Assembly (NCBI GenBank): GCA_000151295.1
Contig: GG745367.1
Coordinates: forward strand, 404,297-468,296
DNA from: Allomyces macrogynus ATCC 38327
Taxonomy: Eukaryota > Blastocladiomycota > Blastocladiomycetes > Blastocladiales > Blastocladiaceae
DNA: 64,000 nt
Direction of reading: 5' to 3'
The notes under the pieces were generated by a model. It searched no databases, was not told where the DNA came from, and worked only from the letters and a program-made list of their open reading frames with translations. Position numbers and translations under genes: made by a program. This document shows positions 34,491-50,900 of the stretch, piece after piece (within the stretch, counting starts at the first letter, position 1; each line of letters opens with the position of its first letter).

Positions 34491-34515
34491 CCCGGCTTGG
34501 CGACCGCTGCGAACG

Positions 34516-34707
34516 TGGCCGTCAGAGCTGAGATCGTTGATCGATCAGCTTGTTACTGCGGCAAGTGGCGAGTTGGTGCTGTCGTTGATGGAGGAGCAGT
34601 TCGCGGTCTGCATGGTCAGCTCGCTGCTCATTGAGGAGAGCCCGCCGGCTGCTCTGCGACTCGCGGCCGTCCACGTCTACGCCGCCAACGGCCAGCAGGA
34701 TGGATAG
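34516..34707 (+). other. Open fragment without start, unidentified
   Basis: A 63-codon open stretch begins WPSELRSLIDQLVTAAS and ends in VYAANGQQDG before a stop. It has a helical, protein-like composition (SLMEEQFAVCMVSSLLIEE) but no ATG at its head and no family I recognise. Given its place beside the metE and F-box relics, it may be another gene fragment. Confidence 0.3.
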
Positions 34708-34920
34708 GAAGGGACAGGCCGACGAGGTGGGTGGCCGGCAGAAGCAGTAGCCCCAGATTTGCGCTGGGTGGGCTGAGTCGGACTGGGCTGACCTGCTGTG
34801 CCCATCGATGCAGTGCAGTGCTTGCAGTCCACCTCAATAAACCGACCGACGATCCATTGCCCACATCCGCGTCGGCGCCGCAAAGGCCTTCCCCACGTCG
34901 TCGTCGTCGTCGTCGTGGGT

Positions 34921-39934
<5,014 letters not shown>

Positions 39935-40690
39935 GCGGTGTGGGAAGTGGGTTGGCCGGCCGATCGTCGTACGAACTGGCTGCCGGTCGTGGTGAAGGAA
40001 AGGATTTGAGGTTTGGTTTTGCTGTTGTTTCGTTCATGTCTGGGCGAAAATAATGCCTCATCATCTTGATTTGAAAAGCAACTACGTTCTGTCTTGCTTG
40101 ATCGTGGTTTTGATCGCGAGAACGTGCACGCCGACATGGACAGACGCAGCAGGCGCTCGTCCTGCTCTCGGTCGCTCGCCAGCTCCGGCCATGGCAAAGT
40201 GTTGAAGACAGGATCGACAGGTTCATGCGTGACACCGGAGCTCAACCTGGGCCCTTTTGATCACGGCAATGCAACGCTGCCCGTCAGCTGCTGCCTTGGT
40301 CCCATTCTTGCAGACCGCGGCCACGATCACCTCGTTCATACTGTGCGCGACGTTGCAACTTGCCAGCCAGCCTCGCCCAGGCCGAAGCTGCTGAAGGATT
40401 GGTCGTGGATCGAGTCATGACTCTGCTGGCAGCTGTGACTTGGTGGCACGCCCCCAACCGACGCGGACGTGCACGCGTGCTCCTCAGGCGCGCAACCAAC
40501 TGCCTCACCTACGAAGATCACCGTCGATAAATCCCGGCACAGCGCGTTTTCTAACGCGCCCAACCACTCCCAACCACCCGCAACGCGCTCTCTGGTGGCC
40601 TGGCCGCCATCCAGTCCCCAGTCCGAGTTCCGCGACCGGCTAGCCGCTCGACTCCGCTCCTAAAGCTGCTCCTGCCTGACCGAAGATACC
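39935..40690. other. Intergenic region, no gene seen
   Basis: About 750 bp between CDC48 and CAND1 on the same strand. Only short frames occur. It presumably holds the CDC48 3' end and the CAND1 promoter. Confidence 0.5.
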
Positions 40691-43600
40691 ATGAGCTCTG
40701 TATCAACGCAGGTCATTTCTTCGCTGCTGTCCAAGGTAGTCTTTTTGTCCTGTTTTGCTGTCCCCGATGCGTTGCGCCTTGCTGATCGACCACTTGCTGC
40801 TCTTGAGATGGACTCGGCCGACGCCGACATCCGGTACATGGCGCTCAACGACCTCATGGCCGAGCTGGCGCGACCTGACGTTACGGGCCTCATCGACGCG
40901 CGCTACGCCGACAAGCTCGTCGCCGCCGTCCTCAAGCTCGTTGCCGACGTGAACGGCGGCGTGCAAAACCTGGCCATCAAGTGGTGCGTTTTCTGTGCCT
41001 ATTGTTCTCGCCTCGCCCCTGCTCGCCCACAGACTGATACGACGCGCCTTTTGCTGGCAATAGCCTTGCACCGCTCGCTCAAGTCGTGACGCCCACCACG
41101 AGCTCCAGTATCGCCGACAACTTGCTCGCCTACCTGAAGCCGGGCGTCAAGGACGAGTGCCGCGACCTGGTCGCCATGGGCCTCAAGTCCCTGGTCGCCG
41201 ACGTGACCCCCGCCTCGGACGCGGCCAACAAGCTCATGGAACGCATTGTCCCGCGCGTCATGGAGTACCTGAAACTGCCGACCGCGGCCGAGGCGACGCA
41301 GGCCGATTTGCTCGACCTGCTCACGGACCTTCTGACGCGGTTTGCGCCCGCCATTCGCCAAATCGACCAGATCACGTCAACTTTGCTCGTCCTGCTGCGT
41401 CACCGCAAGCCCACTCTGCGCAAGCGCGCGGCTGTGGCCCTTGGACACGCCGTCCCACTCGTCGCGAACCCGGACCCGCTGATTGTTGCCGTCTTGAAGG
41501 ACGCGCAGCAGAGTAATACCGCACCGGCCGTGCGTCGGACGTATGTGCAGTGTCTTGGGCACGTGGCCAAGGTCGCGGGCGCCGACCGCGTGCGCGCGCA
41601 CGTGCCGGCGATTCTGACGGTCGTCGCCGCGCCGCTGCAGCAGCAGGCCGACGAGGATATGGACGATGCCGAGGCCGCGGCCGAGGAGGACGAGTTGCGC
41701 GAGGCGTGTTTGCAGACGCTCGAGGCCGTGTTGGCAGCGTGCCCGTCGGCGATCGGGCCGCACGCAGGGACGCTCGTCGACAGCGCTGTACAGTGGCTCC
41801 AGTACGACCCAAACTACGTCTATGACGACGATGATGATGACGAGGCTCTAGATGACCAGGCCGGATCGGGTGGCAGCGACCTGGAGGACGAAGATGACGG
41901 ATTTGATGCGGGCGCCGACGACGAGGGCCAAGGCTACTCGGACGACGAGGATATGGCGTGGAAGGTGCGCCGTGCCGCTGCGCGCTTTTTGACGACGTTT
42001 GTTGCAGCGATTGCTGCTGCGCGCGACGAGCAGGCCATGACGGCCATTGTCTCGCGCATCTACCCGGTCCTGACCAAGCGGTTTGAGGAGCGCGAAGAGG
42101 GCGTGCGGCTCGAAGTGCTTGGGACGACCACGGCCGTCTTCCGCGCGATTGTCGCAGCGCACGACGCGGCGCGTGGGGCTGCGCAGATTGTCCAGTCCGC
42201 GCAGACGCGTCTGGTCCGCCGGCTCGCCAAGCACGTGTTCCGGCACAAGAGCCATGCGACGCGACAGGCCGGGTTTGCCGTGCTGCGTGTTGCTGTGCCC
42301 GTGCTCGACTGGAGCTCGGTTGAGTGGGCGCCCATCATCGCGGCTGTCGAAGCGACGGTGGCCGATGACAAGGTGGCGGCCTCGGGGATTGCGACGGCCG
42401 GGGTGGGCTCGGCAGCGACTGTGGCCGCGCTCAAGTCCGAGTGCTTTGCCCTGCTGAATGCGCTGTGCACGCTCCCGGCCAATGTTGTCCCCGGGAACGT
42501 GGTCGCGTCGCTCGCAGCGGCCGTCATCGTCGCGCTCGACGACAAGAACTACAAGGTGGCCAGTGACGCCCTGACCGTGGCCGAGCGTATGGTCCCCGTG
42601 CTCGTGGCGTCGGAGCACTTGGAGACGGTGCACACGCTGTACGCAAATGCGATTGCCAAGCTCTTGGCTGCGGCCACGGCGCTCGACGACGAGGTCAAGG
42701 AGCGCGCGCTGCTCCTGCTCGGTACGATTCTCGCGCAGGCCGGGACCGCTGCGGGTTTGGCCGATAAGCAGGACGAGTGGGCTGCGGTCCTCAACAAGCG
42801 GCTCAGCAACGAAGTTTCGCGCATGACGGCGGCCAAAGTCGTGCTCACCATCGTCTCGGGCGCGCCGGGTGTCACGGTGCCTATTCGTCGGGACTTGGCC
42901 GATGCTCTCGTTGCCGAGCTCGGCCAGCACGTGCGCAAGACGGTGCGCGCGCTCCGTGAGACGACGCTCGCGGCGCTGACGGAACTCGTACGCCGGTACG
43001 GCTCGGAGCTCAACCCGGCGGGTGTGCAGGCACTTGTCGAGGACGTCAAGGATCTGGTGCAGGCCGAGGACCTACCGCTCGCCGCGCTCGCGCTCAAGAC
43101 GCTCGCGGCGGCGGTGGCGCAGGTACCCGACGCGACGTTGCCCGCTGTTGAGGCGCAAGTCTACCCGATTGTGCTCAGTCTCCTCGCGCAGCCCCAGATT
43201 GCCGGCACGCACACACTCGATGGTGTTCTCGCCCTGCTCCGCGCTGTGCCCGCGGGCCACTTGGCGATGCGCCTGTACCAGGCGCTCATGGGTCAGCCGC
43301 CCACGCAGCCGGCGATCCTGGCCAAGGCTGTGGCCGCGGTCGCGCCGCAGACGGACGTGCCGCAGGTCGTGAATATGCTGCGTGCCATGGCGCGTGATGC
43401 TAACCAGCCCGCGCCCGCAAGGCACTTGGCCGTTCGCGCCCTCGGTGAGTTGGGCCGAACGACGCCCATTGGCTCGGACGCGGCGCTCGTACAGGACATG
43501 GTCGCGTACCTCGGCGTCGAGGGCGACGAGGAGCTCAAGACGGCCGCGGCCGATGCGCTCGGTCTGCTCGCGGTTGGACACGCGGCCGGTGTTGTCCCGC

Positions 43601-44645
43601 GTCTCGTCCAGGAAATGAACCAGGCCCGACCAGTCGGGCGCGCGCCGGTACCTCGTGTTCCGGTCCGTTAAGCAGCTGCTCGTTGGATGCTGGTGCATCG
43701 CTGCCCGCCGACGTGGCTGACGCGCTCTGGGCCGACCTGTGGCGGCAGGCCAGGACGGAACGGCTCGAGGAGGGTGCGCGTCTCGTGCTCGGCGAATGCC
43801 TCGGACAGCTCACGCGTCTGGACCTCGCGACGCGCGGCCCGCAATTGCAGGAGGCGCTCAGCACCCCCGAACCCGCCGTCCGCGCAGTGGCCCTCGGCGC
43901 GTTCAAGTACGTTCTTGCGCACCCGATCGCGGGTGACGCGGCGATTTTGGCGTCGCTCGTCCCGGCGTTTGCCGCGGCGATTGGCGACAGTGACTTGCCC
44001 GTGCGCCGTGCTGCGCTCGTGGCCGTGCAGGCCGCCGCGCACTCGCGCGCGCTCCTGCTCGCGCCGGTCCTTGCGCACGTGCAGCCTTTGCTCGAGCGCG
44101 AACTGCGCGTGCGCCCGGAACTCGTGCGCGAAGTGGTCATGGGGCCGTTCAAGCACAAGGTGGATGATGGCCTCGAGACGCGCAAGTTGGCGGTCGAGAC
44201 GGTCATGAACATGCTCGATATGCCGGCTGCCGCGCGGCACGTGCTGAACGCCGAGTCCCTCGCGCGAGTCATTTTCGAGGAGTTGACCGACGTGCACGAC
44301 GTGCAGTTGCTGGCCTACCAGGCGCTCGCGAAATTGCCCGTGGCCGCCGTCAAGCCCGTGCTGGACGCGATGGTGAAACCCGTGGAGACGGCCGTGTTCC
44401 CGAAAGTCAAGACGAATGCCGTGCAGCAGGAAGTCGATAAGACAAACGAGTTAATGCGCGCCGCACTGCGTGCGGTGGTGACGATCGTCGCGCACGTGCC
44501 AGATCTCGCCGTGTGCGCGCCGGCGCTCGCCAAGTTTTACGAGACGCTGCGCACGAGCGCGGTCGCCGGGGAAGTGCGCACGCTCGAGGCGGCCGTGGCC
44601 GCGGCTGAGGCTGGACGCACGAATGTCGGCGCGGAGGGCATGTAG
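40691..44645 (+). CDS. CAND1: CAND1/TIP120, cullin exchange factor, two apparent frameshifts
   Basis: Exons 40691-40735, 40808-40983 and 41064 onward join in phase and open with SSLLSK-MDSADADIRYMALNDLMAEL, matching [25 protein letters not shown] of human CAND1. The protein is a HEAT-repeat solenoid of about 1,250 residues. The acidic loop at about 41805-41950 (YDPNY, then DDDDDDE, then EDMAWKVRRAAARFL) and the late MGPFKHKVDDGLETRK (MGPFKHTVDDGLDIRK in human) are diagnostic. CAND1 binds unneddylated cullins and exchanges F-box modules on SCF ligases. Near 43627 and again near 43675 the frame moves by one base each time, with family sequence (RRYLVFRSVKQLL) in the middle frame and SLDAGASLPADVADALW after it. 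No intron of plausible size can explain this. Uncorrected, the protein would end at 43671. Intron 1 is 72 nt and stop-free, so it can be read through. Confidence 0.9.
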
Positions 44646-44859
44646 ATGGTGAGCGTGGGAGAGGTGTGTTGCTGTAGGTCATTTTCTGGTTTGTGGAGGC
44701 CTCCCAGAGTTGCGTTTGTCGTTGTTGGTGCTGGAATGAGGTTTAGCTTGCTGTTGAAGGCATTTCGATTTCCTTCAGTGGGTCAATCCGGGACAACATG
44801 GAGAAGGCAAAACAGCATGTCAACACAGCATGTGTTATTCATCAGCGACCTGGACTGGT

Positions 44860-46524
44860 TCACTGCGGCGGCGGCGTCGAAGAAAACAACGTGACGAGCG
44901 TTGGAGCAATCCGCTTCTTGGCCGGTGCCGGTGCCGGTGCCAGTGCCGCGCCCGCGCCCGCAGCTGGGGTAGATGCTGCCGTCGTCTCAGCAGAGGGAAC
45001 GGAGTCACCGGTGGCCGAATACGACGAGACGAGCGTCGGTGCGATCCGCTTCTTGCTCGACGACGCGTTCCCAGCCAGTACCGGCGCCGGCGCTGCAACA
45101 GCCGCACGCGCACCACCTGGCGTATGCGGCGCGGCCGTCGATTGTGCGCCTTGCCCAAACACGGCCGCGCGCACGGGTTCCGGCGCCTCCACGTCCCCCA
45201 CCTCGAGCATCTTCCCACCGAGATCCGTCTCGTCCAAGCTCACGACCGTACAGAACCCGTCATGCGAGACAGCAACCAAGTGCCGGGCATCGCACGACCA
45301 CGCGAGATCCTGGTACCGGTACACGTGGAACCCCGTCAAGACGGCGCGCGGGAACGCGCTCTGCGTGTCGTAGACGACGAGTGCGTCGTCGCCGCCCACG
45401 GCAAAGACCATACGGTAGGGCAACTCGACAATACCCGACCCTGAGACAGGGAACAGGGCCGGCGCGAACCGAACGGCCCATGCCGGGTGGGTGAATCCGG
45501 GCAGCGCGAGGACCGGTGGCGCATTGGATGCGGCCCAGGTCGCGCGCGAGTAGACGAGGACAGCGTGTGCGTCGTTCAAGTGTGCGGCGGGACAGAGCAG
45601 GAGCTGGCCGTCGGGCGAGAATTGCAGGCGGCGGAAAAAGGAGGTAGATGTGGTCGTGGGGTCGGAAAAGAGCCGGTGGTACTTTTTGCGGGCCGGTGGC
45701 GATGCGGGTGGTACAGCAGCCGCGACGGAGGTCGTGTCTTCGATGCGTGTCGACTTGTTGATGAGCTTGAGCGACGCAATTGTGCGCTTGGCATCCATTT
45801 GCTGGAGGGCCAGGGTGTAGACGAGGCAGGAACTGCGGTTCGCGAGCGAAAGAGGTGAGTTGGAGGGATGGAAAGCGTAGAGACGTGAACGGGAAAAGGT
45901 AAATGCACCGGTCGATACTCTGCGTCGCGATAAACTGACCCAACGGGTCCCATGCGACGCCCTGAATCATGTCCGTGTGATTGTGCGCCGACCCGATCAC
46001 GTCGCCTAACAGCGATGCCGTAGGTGGTCAGCATCACCACCTCGAGCAGCACCATCGACCCCCGAATCTGCACAGTACCTCTTGCCACGTCCCAAATGCG
46101 CAGCTTTTGGTCGGTGCCGACCGACGCCAAGTACTTGCCGCACGGAGACCACACGAGGTCATTGACCTCGTCCTTGTGCCCGCTACACCGCGCTCAGTTA
46201 GTTAGCGCGCGTGTTGTGATCGTCAGCCCCCGGTAGAGCAAATACGAACGTCAGGATGGCGCATTGCCGCCACATTTCCGTGTACGAGTCAATGTCCTCG
46301 TCGTCGACCAAGAGGTTTCGGCCAAGATCCGCGGATTTCGGGACCTGGTGCCACAGGCAAATGGATCCGACTAGAGATAGGATGTTGGACGGCATGGGCT
46401 CGTGGCCATGAAGAGGGAGGGAGCAGAGGGATCGTACCATTGTCGCCCGTCGCGATCCTGTCGCCTAATCATGCGTCGCCGTGACGATGAGCACAACATG
46501 TTCGGGCAAAGGCGGTGACCTGGC

Positions 46525-46588
<64 letters not shown>

Positions 46589-47044
46589 AGGTGGAGAAGC
46601 ACGTACCGGACCGCGACCACCGCACGACGTTGACGCCGGCCAAGTGGCCCGCGAGTGTCGAGCAAAATTGAACCTCGGATTTCCCGTCGACCTCGGAAAC
46701 TTGCCAGACCTACGTGGCCACGACCGTAATTGCCATAAGACCAATGGACGAGAGTAGGAATGGGCAACATGACGTGATCACGAACCCGCGCGAAGTTGTC
46801 CCCGCCTGCAGTCGCAAACTTGCCAGGCACGGTTGGCGAAAAGTCGACCGAGGTGATGGTTTGCATTCGGTGCCATTGGATTTGCACAGCCTAAGCGGAT
46901 TTTCGGCGCGGACCAGAGAAGGAAGCGCATGGCGATGGTCAAATGGGAACGGTTCGTCGCAGAGCACACCAAGCAGTGGTCGCGACGAGTTGGATGCCAG
47001 ATTCGCGAAGGGCGCAGCGATCGTGATCATACTTTGGCTTTCAT
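44860..47044 (-). CDS. CAC2: Chromatin assembly factor 1 subunit B (CAF-1 p60 / Cac2)
   Basis: Eight exons join in frame to 519 aa: 47044-47033, 46890-46786, 46709-46607, 46464-46438, 46370-46250, 46182-46079, 46005-45891 and 45832-44860. The WD40 propeller reads IQWHRMQTITSVDFSP, LAGVNVVRWSRSGDRIATGD, GHKDEVNDLVWSPCGKYLA and MIQGVAWDPLGQFIATQS, then the CAF-1B-specific SFFRRLQFSPDGQLLL, YRMVFAVGGDDALVVYDTQ and DLAWSCDARHLVAVSHDGFC. Each has a direct counterpart in human CHAF1B. The C-terminal tail carries the Asf1-binding B-domain-like motif KKRIAPTLV twice, at about residues 460 and 505. CAF-1 deposits H3-H4 on newly replicated DNA. The first exon is 12 nt and encodes only MKAK. The fourth is 27 nt. 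The intron between exons 3 and 4 holds a run of 62 T on the coding strand. Confidence 0.9.
46526..46587. repeat. 62-base poly-A (plus strand) inside a CAF-1B intron
   Basis: Sixty-two consecutive A on the plus strand, which is poly-T in the sense of the CAF-1B gene. It lies within the 142-nt intron 46606-46465. It is much longer than any other homopolymer in the window. Confidence 0.95.
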
Positions 47045-47993
47045 GGTTGCAGTCGTTCCAAGATGAGGTTGCAGCAAGTGTCTGATGCTACTGAAGACTG
47101 GACTCGTGGTCGAACAAGTCTGCAGTAGATTCGTGACGACTTGGGCACACGATGCTGATCCGCGTCCAGCGAGCGACTCACAAAGATGGTCGATGACTGA
47201 CTCGGCGACATGCTGCGGTTGTCAGACCACGGATGGTGCAGAAATGAAGGCAAAATGTCACCAATGTTCTCATTTCCTGTATTGTTCATCGGGTGCTCTG
47301 TTCAGCCGGGTTACAAAGTCCGGTTTGGCGAGTTTCATGGCGAGAAAACCAAAATCCACGTTGCCATTTCGGCCCTTTCCGCTGGCGGGTCTGGCCAGCA
47401 CCAGGGCGGGCAGCACGTTGGGCGGGAGAACAGGCGAGTTGTGACGTGCGAAGTGCACTGCCATGAGCGCATTGCGACGGCAAATGGCGTGCTGGCCGAC
47501 CGACCCACGACACGGACGCCCTTGAGGACCCGGCTCACACGCATTTCTGCACGGATTGCCGCGGATCGCGCACAGACACGAGCGGGCCCAGAGCGCCGGA
47601 CCGGCGTTGTGTGCGAGACGCCCCGCACCCACCGCGACCGTCCTGCGCGAACTGCTGGCCGGCCGGCCACGTCGAGGCGCAATGCTTGCTCACTCCCAGT
47701 GAAGTGAAAACTCGACATGGCCCGCCATCGCTCTGAGGACCTTCTCTCCTCTTGCACTGGTCGAGTCTCCTCGCCATCTTCATCTCGTCGCGCTCGTCTA
47801 GACTCGCGACAATCTGCACGCACTGCGACCATCGAGGACCCGACGTGGCGACCACTGCGACCGGTTCATTTCGCTCGGCAGCAACCACCCACCGACATTT
47901 CCAGCGACAACGGCAGCATCCGCGCGCTGTGAACCCCGCTTTTGATCATGATGGCCGCACAAGACCTGCTGGCGCACCCGGTTGGGGGTGTGT
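47045..47993. other. Divergent promoter region between CAF-1B and metH
   Basis: About 950 bp between two divergent start codons. Both strands have open frames without domains. No TATA-like element is obvious close to either start. Confidence 0.5.
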
Positions 47994-50900
47994 ATGACGG
48001 ACCCGACCTCAATCACGTCACAGTGGCCAATCAAGGACCGAAACGTTGGCCATGCGACGTATCACGAATCAATTCCTGACCCGGCGAGCAACGCGCAACG
48101 CCTAGACGTCAAGGCGTACTTGGAGCGCGAGCTACCAAGGCGCATCATGTTCCTCGACGGCGCCATGGGGACTGAGGTGCAAAAAGTACGCGACGATGAT
48201 GAACCGTGCACGATGAGCGTACTCCAGCCAAACACTTATCCCGTTTCTATCCCTTCGCTATCTAGCTCAAGCTCACCGAGGCTCATTTTCGAGGTGCTGA
48301 TCGTTTGCCCGCGATCAGTCTGCACCGCGCCGACATTGCGTCGCAAACTAAATCATGCCTCTTGACGTGATTTCCAGGCGACCGCTTCAAGAACCACCCA
48401 AAGGATTTGGCCGGCAACAATGACGTCCTGGTCCTGACGCAGCCCAACGCCATCTACACGATCCACCGCAACTACCTCCTCGCCGGGTCCGATATGATCG
48501 AGACCAACACGTTCTCGGGCACGTTCATTGCACAAGAGGACTATCTGCTCCAAGACCTGGCCTACGAAATCAACTTGGAGGCCGCCAAGATTGCCAAGCG
48601 CGCATGCCTCGAGGTGACGCGCGACCAACCGCACAAGCCTCGGTTCGTGTGCGGTGCCATTGGTACGTCGTGCATCCATTTTCTCGCCCGATACCAGTGA
48701 GTGCATCTCGCTCACGATATTGCCAACCACAGGGCCAACAAATCGTACTGCGTCCATCTCGCCCTCGGTCGAAAACCCGGCGTTTCGCAACGTAACCTTT
48801 GACCAGCTGGTCGCCGCCTACAAGGAACAATGTCGCGGTTTGCTCGACGGCGGGTCCGACATTTTGCTCGTTGAGACGATTTTCGACACGCTCAACGCCA
48901 AGGCCGCGCTCTTCGCCATTGACGAGCTGTTTGACGACGAGGGGTACCGCCGCGTGCCCGTGCTCATTTCGGGTACCATCGTCGACCAGTCGGGCCGCAC
49001 GCTCTCGGGCCAAACGGGCGAGGCTTTTTTGGTCTCGACGCACCACGCGAATCCGCTCGCGGTCGGATTGTATGGTTTGATTTCCCGCCGGCGTCTTTAT
49101 GCTTGCCTTTTCTCGTACTTCTGTCTTCTCACAACCACGAACTCTCTCCACCCTTCAGGAACTGCGCGCTCGGCGCCCCTCAGATGCGCCCGTTCATCGA
49201 GGCCATTTGCAACTACACGCCCAACTTCACGATTTGTTACCCGAATGCGGGCTTGCCCAACACGTTTGGCGAGTACGACGAGAGCCCCGAGACCATGGCC
49301 AAGAACGTGGAAGAGTTTGCTAAAGCCGGGTTCCTCAACATTGTCGGCGGATGTTGTGGGACGACGCCCGCGCACATCAAGGCAATCGCCGACAAAATTG
49401 GCCACTATAAGCCGCGTGTGCCGCCGCCCGACCGGTTTGCCACGACCATGATCCTGTCCGGACTCGAGCCGCTGGCCGTTGACGAGACGACCGGGTACGT
49501 GAACGTGGGCGAGCGGTGTAATGTGGCCGGGTCGCGTGTGTTTGCGCGGCATGTGCTCAAGGGCCAGTTCGATGAGGCGCTCGCGATTGCGCGGACGCAG
49601 GTCGAGAATGGCGCGCAGGTGATTGATATCAACATGGACGAGGGCATGCTCGACGGCGTCAAGGCCATGACGCACTTTGTCAACTTGATTGCAACGGAGC
49701 CCGATGTCGCGCGCGTGCCTATCATGGTCGACTCGTCTAACTTTGATGTGGTGCTCGCTGGGCTCAAGTGCACGCAGGGCAAGTGCATTGTCAACTCGAT
49801 CTCGCTCAAGGAGGGCGAGGCCGATTTCTTGCGCAAGGCCAAGATCATCAAGCGGTTTGGCGCTGCGGTCGTGGTCATGGCGTTTGACGAGGTCGGGCAG
49901 GCTGCCGAGGCCGACCGCAAGTTTGAGATTTGCGCGCGCAGTTACCAGCTGCTGCGGTCGATTGGGTTCAACCCGCAGGACATTATTTTCGATCCCAACA
50001 TCTTGACGATTTGCACGGGTATGGAGGAGCACGACAACTACGCTGTCGAGTTTATCCACGCGACGGCGCGCATCAAGAAGGAGCTCTACGGTGCCAAGGT
50101 CTCGGGCGGTGTCTCGAACGTGTCTTTCTCGTTCCGCGGCAAGGAGGTCGTGCGGCAGGCCATGCACTCGGTCTTCCTCTACCACAGTATCAAGGCCGGC
50201 ATGGACATGGGCATTGTAAATGCCGGGTTCTTGACCGTCTACTCGGAAGTCGAGCCCGAACTGCTCAAGCTGTGTGAGGCCGCCGTGTGGAACACGGAGC
50301 CGGGGATCACGGACAAGCTTCTCGAGTACGCGGAGCGCCACGGCGGCGGCAAGGCCAAGAAGGATGGCGACGCGGGCGACGCCGAGGCGTGGCGCAAGGA
50401 ACCAGTCGAGGCGCGCTTGTCGCACGCACTTGTCAAAGGGATCACCAAGTACATTGACGCTGATATCGAGGAGGCACGGCAGCAGTACGCGCGCCCGCTC
50501 TACATTATCGAGGGCCCGCTCATGGCTGGAATGAGTATTGTCGGCGAGCTGTTTGGTAGTGGGCGCATGTTCTTGCCGCAGGTCATCAAGTCGGCGCGCG
50601 TCATGAAGAAGGCGGTCGCCTACTTGATCCCGTTCATGGAGCAGGAACGGCTCGCGAATATTGCGGCGGGTAATGGCGCCAGCGACGAGAGCTCGTACAA
50701 TGGCACCGTGATCATGGCCACAGTCAAGGGTGACGTGCATGACATTGGCAAGGTTCGCAGCAGATCTCCCCGACTTGTGGCTCATCAGCTTGGATTGATT
50801 CCAACTCACTCACCATCCCTTTCCTCTCCTCTTTAGAACATTGTCGGCGTCGTGCTGGGCTGCAACAACTACAAGGTCGTCGACATGGGCGTCATGGTGC

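Noticed and set aside
34516..34707. A small independent gene
   Set aside because: The open stretch has no start codon at its head and lies among gene relics; it is kept as an unidentified fragment.
43683..44645. A separate gene of 320 codons
   Set aside because: Its sequence is the C-terminal third of CAND1, including MGPFKHKVDDGLE, so it belongs to the preceding gene across an apparent frameshift.
46526..46587. Poly-A tract as the tail of a retroposon
   Set aside because: It lies fully inside a 142-nt intron of CAF-1B. I see no element body or flanking target-site duplication.
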